Shown one piece after another: positions 61,701 to 64,000 of a stretch of DNA of 64,000 nucleotides. Numbering within the stretch: position 1 is the stretch's first letter; every line of letters begins with the position of its first letter. The notes under the pieces are model-generated. The model saw only the letters and a list, made by a program, of their open reading frames with translations, had not been told where the DNA came from and searched no databases. This DNA is from Pseudomaricurvus sp033283335 (lineage in GTDB: Bacteria > Pseudomonadota > Gammaproteobacteria > Pseudomonadales > Cellvibrionaceae). Where the stretch lies: positions 62,001-126,000 of the forward strand of contig JAWMQP010000005.1 of NCBI GenBank assembly GCA_033283335.1, in the 5' to 3' direction. The position numbers were made by a program, and so were the translations under genes.

Positions 61701-62018
61701 TTATTTCAGGGAACTGAAGTGAGCGGCCAGATTGGCGATATCCTCATCACTTAACGGCTTGGCCATCCCGGCCATGATTGCCGCCTGACCGCCAGTGCGC
61801 TGGCCGTCCCGATAAGCTTTGAGGGCCAGTTCCAGATACTGTGCATTCTGTCCGGCCAGATTGGGATAGGTGGGGATTTGGGCAATACCATTGGCACCAT
61901 GACAAGCAGTACACATGACGGCTTTGCTTTTACCTGCTTCAGGGTTTCCCGCAGCCTGTACAACAACTGGTAACGCCAACATCATTGAAATAACCGGCAG
62001 CAGTACTCGTGCTTTCAT
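61701..62018 (-). CDS. Small periplasmic cytochrome c (class I)
   Basis: 105 residues. Signal peptide (1-22, VVQAAG), heme site C-T-A-C-H (about 36-40, VMCTACHGANGIA) and an axial Met in AGMAKPLSDEDIANLAAHFSSLK. It resembles the cytochrome c553/c5-type carriers that feed oxidases or peroxidases. Could pass electrons to or from the di-heme protein elsewhere in the window, but no direct evidence. GGAGAAG precedes ATG. Confidence 0.93.
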   Translation of the reverse strand: MKARVLLPVISMMLALPVVVQAAGNPEAGKSKAVMCTACHGANGIAQIPTYPNLAGQNAQYLELALKAYRDGQRTGGQAAIMAGMAKPLSDEDIANLAAHFSSLK

Positions 62019-62248
62019 ATTTTTCTTCTCCTAACAGACATATTCACCCCTGGCGGCAGACAGCCTAGCAGGGTTTGGTTTTACTCTAGCAGCAATTGTA
62101 CTTGCCTGTCCCATAAAGAAAAGCCAATAAATCCGAGGTCAGCCCGACAAGGCCGGTAAACGTTGGTAAAAGCTTCTGCAAAGGTATAATTCGCTCTTAA
62201 CGTTACTCGAATGCCGCCACGGCAGCTGTATAAGGATTAAGCATTTTG

Positions 62249-62665
62249 ATGATCGACCACTCCGGGACCGACGCGGTTTGCCGGGAAATCATTACCCCTC
62301 GCTTTTGTGAAACCGATGCGCTCGGCCACATTAATAACGTCAGTTACGCCGCCTGGCTGGAACAGGGGCGCACCGGATATTTTAAGACACATACCCCAGG
62401 TGGTTTTTCCCCCTTAATTCTCGCCAAACTGGAGATCAATTATCGCAATGAGGCCTTTCATGGCACTCTGGTGGAGGTGCAAACCTGCCTGGAAAAGCTT
62501 GGCAACACCTCTTTTACTCTGGCTCAAAAGGTTTACCAGGGCGATCAACTGGTGGTAGAGGCGCATTCCGTTTTGGTCAATTTCGATCACGGGTTGAAGC
62601 AAAAGGCTCCCTTCAATGACTCAGAACGGCTGCATTGGCAGGCCCTGGAAGTAGAGAACTTTTAA
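62249..62665 (+). CDS. Acyl-CoA thioesterase (4HBT hot-dog fold)
   Basis: 138 residues from ATG 62249 (TTG 62246 is in frame and better spaced from AAGGA). The signature is FCETDALGHINNVSYAAWLEQGR, with Asp of ETD at the active site, and LEINYRNEAFHGTLVEVQTCLEKLGNTSFTLAQKVYQGDQLVVEAHSVLVNFD. Hydrolyses acyl-CoA thioesters. Cytoplasmic. Single gene. Confidence 0.9.
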   Translation: MIDHSGTDAVCREIITPRFCETDALGHINNVSYAAWLEQGRTGYFKTHTPGGFSPLILAKLEINYRNEAFHGTLVEVQTCLEKLGNTSFTLAQKVYQGDQLVVEAHSVLVNFDHGLKQKAPFNDSERLHWQALEVENF

Positions 62666-62751
62666 ACTTCTCTTTCTGCCCAGCAAGATCGAAGCATGGC
62701 GATCAAACAGCCTCTGCCGCAGACCAACTCATCGGCAAAGGCTGGGATTAC

Positions 62752-63471
62752 TCACCAGGCCGTCACTCCCAGTAAACCATCCATCATGCGTTTCAGAGTA
62801 GTCTCGGCCAAAACCCAATTGGCTTCACTGGCGTCGAGCACCAGGTTGTACTCCAGGTAGAGAAGAGTGCCCATAGTCACCTGGGCATCTGCGCGACTGT
62901 TGCCAGAACCCAGAGCCGCGAAAAAATCTTCGATGGCTTCCAGCTGCAACCGGTGGGGAATCGCCACAAGCTTGGCCAAGCCTTCGTTGCGCAGGGCTTC
63001 ATGGCGAAAGGCGGCCTCCACCCGACGCTCATGGTCCCTGGCAACCTGCGCTTGGATATGGCTAAAGAGAATATCGGCAATTCCGTTCGACAACAGCTGG
63101 CGTACATGAGCCCCCCTATTGGCCACTTCGACACTCTGGGTCGACGAATCATCCTCGGCTGACTGCAGCTGACTGAGCAGTTGCCCGGCCTGCTCCTGCA
63201 AACGGGCAGAATCACTGCTGAGACGTGTTTCCACATAGTGCACAAAGGCATCGTGCAGCAGCGACTGGATATCATCAAAGTAATAGGTGGTTGCCGCCAG
63301 CGGTACATCGGCCTCAGAAGCTACCGCCCGATGTTTCACGCCACGGACCCCATCGCGCTCAATAACTCGCAGAGCGGCTTCCAAAATGGCTTTCCGCCTT
63401 ATACGACTGTCACTTCGAAGGGCTGAGCGCCCCTGATATTGAAGAATATGATCAAACCTGTTATCTGGCAT
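62752..63471 (-). CDS. TetR-family regulator
   Basis: About 239 residues from ATG 63471, preceded by GGAAGG; the frame is open to 63513. N-terminal helix-turn-helix (RRKAILEAALRVIERDGVRGVKHRAVASEADVPLAATTYYFDDIQSLLHDAF) and an all-helical ligand domain. The thioesterase gene is convergent and 86 bp away; the target is unknown. Confidence 0.9.
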   Translation of the reverse strand: MPDNRFDHILQYQGRSALRSDSRIRRKAILEAALRVIERDGVRGVKHRAVASEADVPLAATTYYFDDIQSLLHDAFVHYVETRLSSDSARLQEQAGQLLSQLQSAEDDSSTQSVEVANRGAHVRQLLSNGIADILFSHIQAQVARDHERRVEAAFRHEALRNEGLAKLVAIPHRLQLEAIEDFFAALGSGNSRADAQVTMGTLLYLEYNLVLDASEANWVLAETTLKRMMDGLLGVTAW

Positions 63472-63806
63472 ACCTGCCTTCCTCTCTGAATAAACTGCAA
63501 GCAAAGTGGCCAATCATCGGCTATCAGAGCCGTTGTTATTGTTATGACTTTGACCCTGGTAAATAACGGTTAATGCTGAACGATAGCAAACTGAAATGTC
63601 ATCTCCGTGAAAAAAACCAACATTATGGCTGAGTTTGCAAGGCACTGCCGGAAAATACTGTTAAATTCATCCCAACTAGTAAGTACTGATACAAAGTAAA
63701 TCCTGAGACAAAATAAGGCCTGACACACGTAAATATTGATGCCTGATTTGTGTGGATTCAAGTAATCAGAGACACCAGCCAGCTGAGGAACAAGCAGCGG
63801 CGCCCT

Positions 63807-64000
63807 TCAGAGATGGGAAAGATGGGAAAACTGGGGCCGCAAATATTCCACTTGATCGGCGCGTATGCGACTGCCATTGATCAACGCCAGGTATTCGGCC
63901 GCGTTGGGTGTATAGGGCAACGCAATCAGCTCCATATCGATTTCATCGAGCAACCAGTTGCCCTTGCGTTGATTACAGCGCCGGCAGGCGGCCACCACAT
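63807..64000 (-). CDS. HNH endonuclease family protein (C-terminal end, cut by window edge)
   Basis: The last about 64 residues are visible, including the HNH/McrA-type end VVAACRRCNQRKGNWLLDE, where Cys-x2-Cys and Asn-x3-Lys are the typical zinc and catalytic surroundings. Such proteins occur as stand-alone nucleases in many bacteria and in phage or restriction contexts. No phage or restriction genes in view. The 293 bp upstream of the TetR gene (63514-63806) show no gene. Confidence 0.75.
   Translation of the reverse strand, partial: VVAACRRCNQRKGNWLLDEIDMELIALPYTPNAAEYLALINGSRIRADQVEYLRPQFSHLSHL

Overview
The window looks like a piece of chromosome from a marine or salt-adapted gammaproteobacterium. 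Supporting signs are a complete ectoine locus with its own aspartokinase and MarR regulator, a Pseudomonas-style two-subunit pyruvate carboxylase with a divergent LysR gene, OxyR with both redox cysteines, several membrane-bound diguanylate cyclases and chemoreceptors, and a TonB-dependent receptor. I cannot name the genus from sequence alone. I saw no tRNA, rRNA, insertion sequence, prophage or CRISPR array.

Layout. Positions 1-12642 (minus strand) hold one tightly packed flagellar run that reads three TPR genes and one small unknown gene, then fliQ-fliR-flhB-flhA-flgF-flgG-flgA-flgH-flgI-flgB-flgC-fliE-fliF (fliF is cut by the window edge). It encodes export gate, rod and P/L-ring parts, with TPR proteins at its head and no fliP next to fliQ. 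12.8-19.8 kb holds an orphan ORF, a chemoreceptor, a TonB-dependent receptor with a VOC protein, and a periplasmic HtrA-type protease. 19.9-28.9 kb holds an exported catalase-peroxidase, a flavin monooxygenase, a PQQ sugar dehydrogenase, an odd macro-domain protein, an isoquinoline-oxidoreductase-type molybdoenzyme pair and a TauD dioxygenase. 29.2-34.6 kb is pycA-pycB with pycR and a solute-binding protein.

34.7-38.2 kb is a translationally coupled pair of heme proteins: a membrane-anchored di-heme c-type peroxidase/RoxA-like protein and an exported catalase-like protein. A diguanylate cyclase and a class-3 lipase follow. 41.2-47.1 kb is the ectoine unit ectA-ectB-ectC-ask, followed by an overlapping membrane TPR gene, with divergent ectR. 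A sequence very like the known EctR operator lies over the predicted ectA -10 box. A strong hairpin-terminator lies between ectB and ectC.

47.1-64 kb holds a type-B carboxylesterase, a Cache chemoreceptor, oxyR, a DUF2061 protein, a secreted PET-hydrolase-like polyesterase (52515-53429), another diguanylate cyclase, a three-gene set of an Lnt-like N-acyltransferase with two lipase-chaperone-like proteins, an AraC regulator, fbp, a small cytochrome c, a thioesterase, a TetR regulator and the end of an HNH endonuclease gene.

The most interesting items are the PETase-like enzyme, the Lnt/Lif-like trio without a cognate lipase, the TPR-headed flagellar operon, the di-heme/catalase pair, and a recurring habit of short tandem duplications (14-19 bp) at gene starts and in intergenic DNA.
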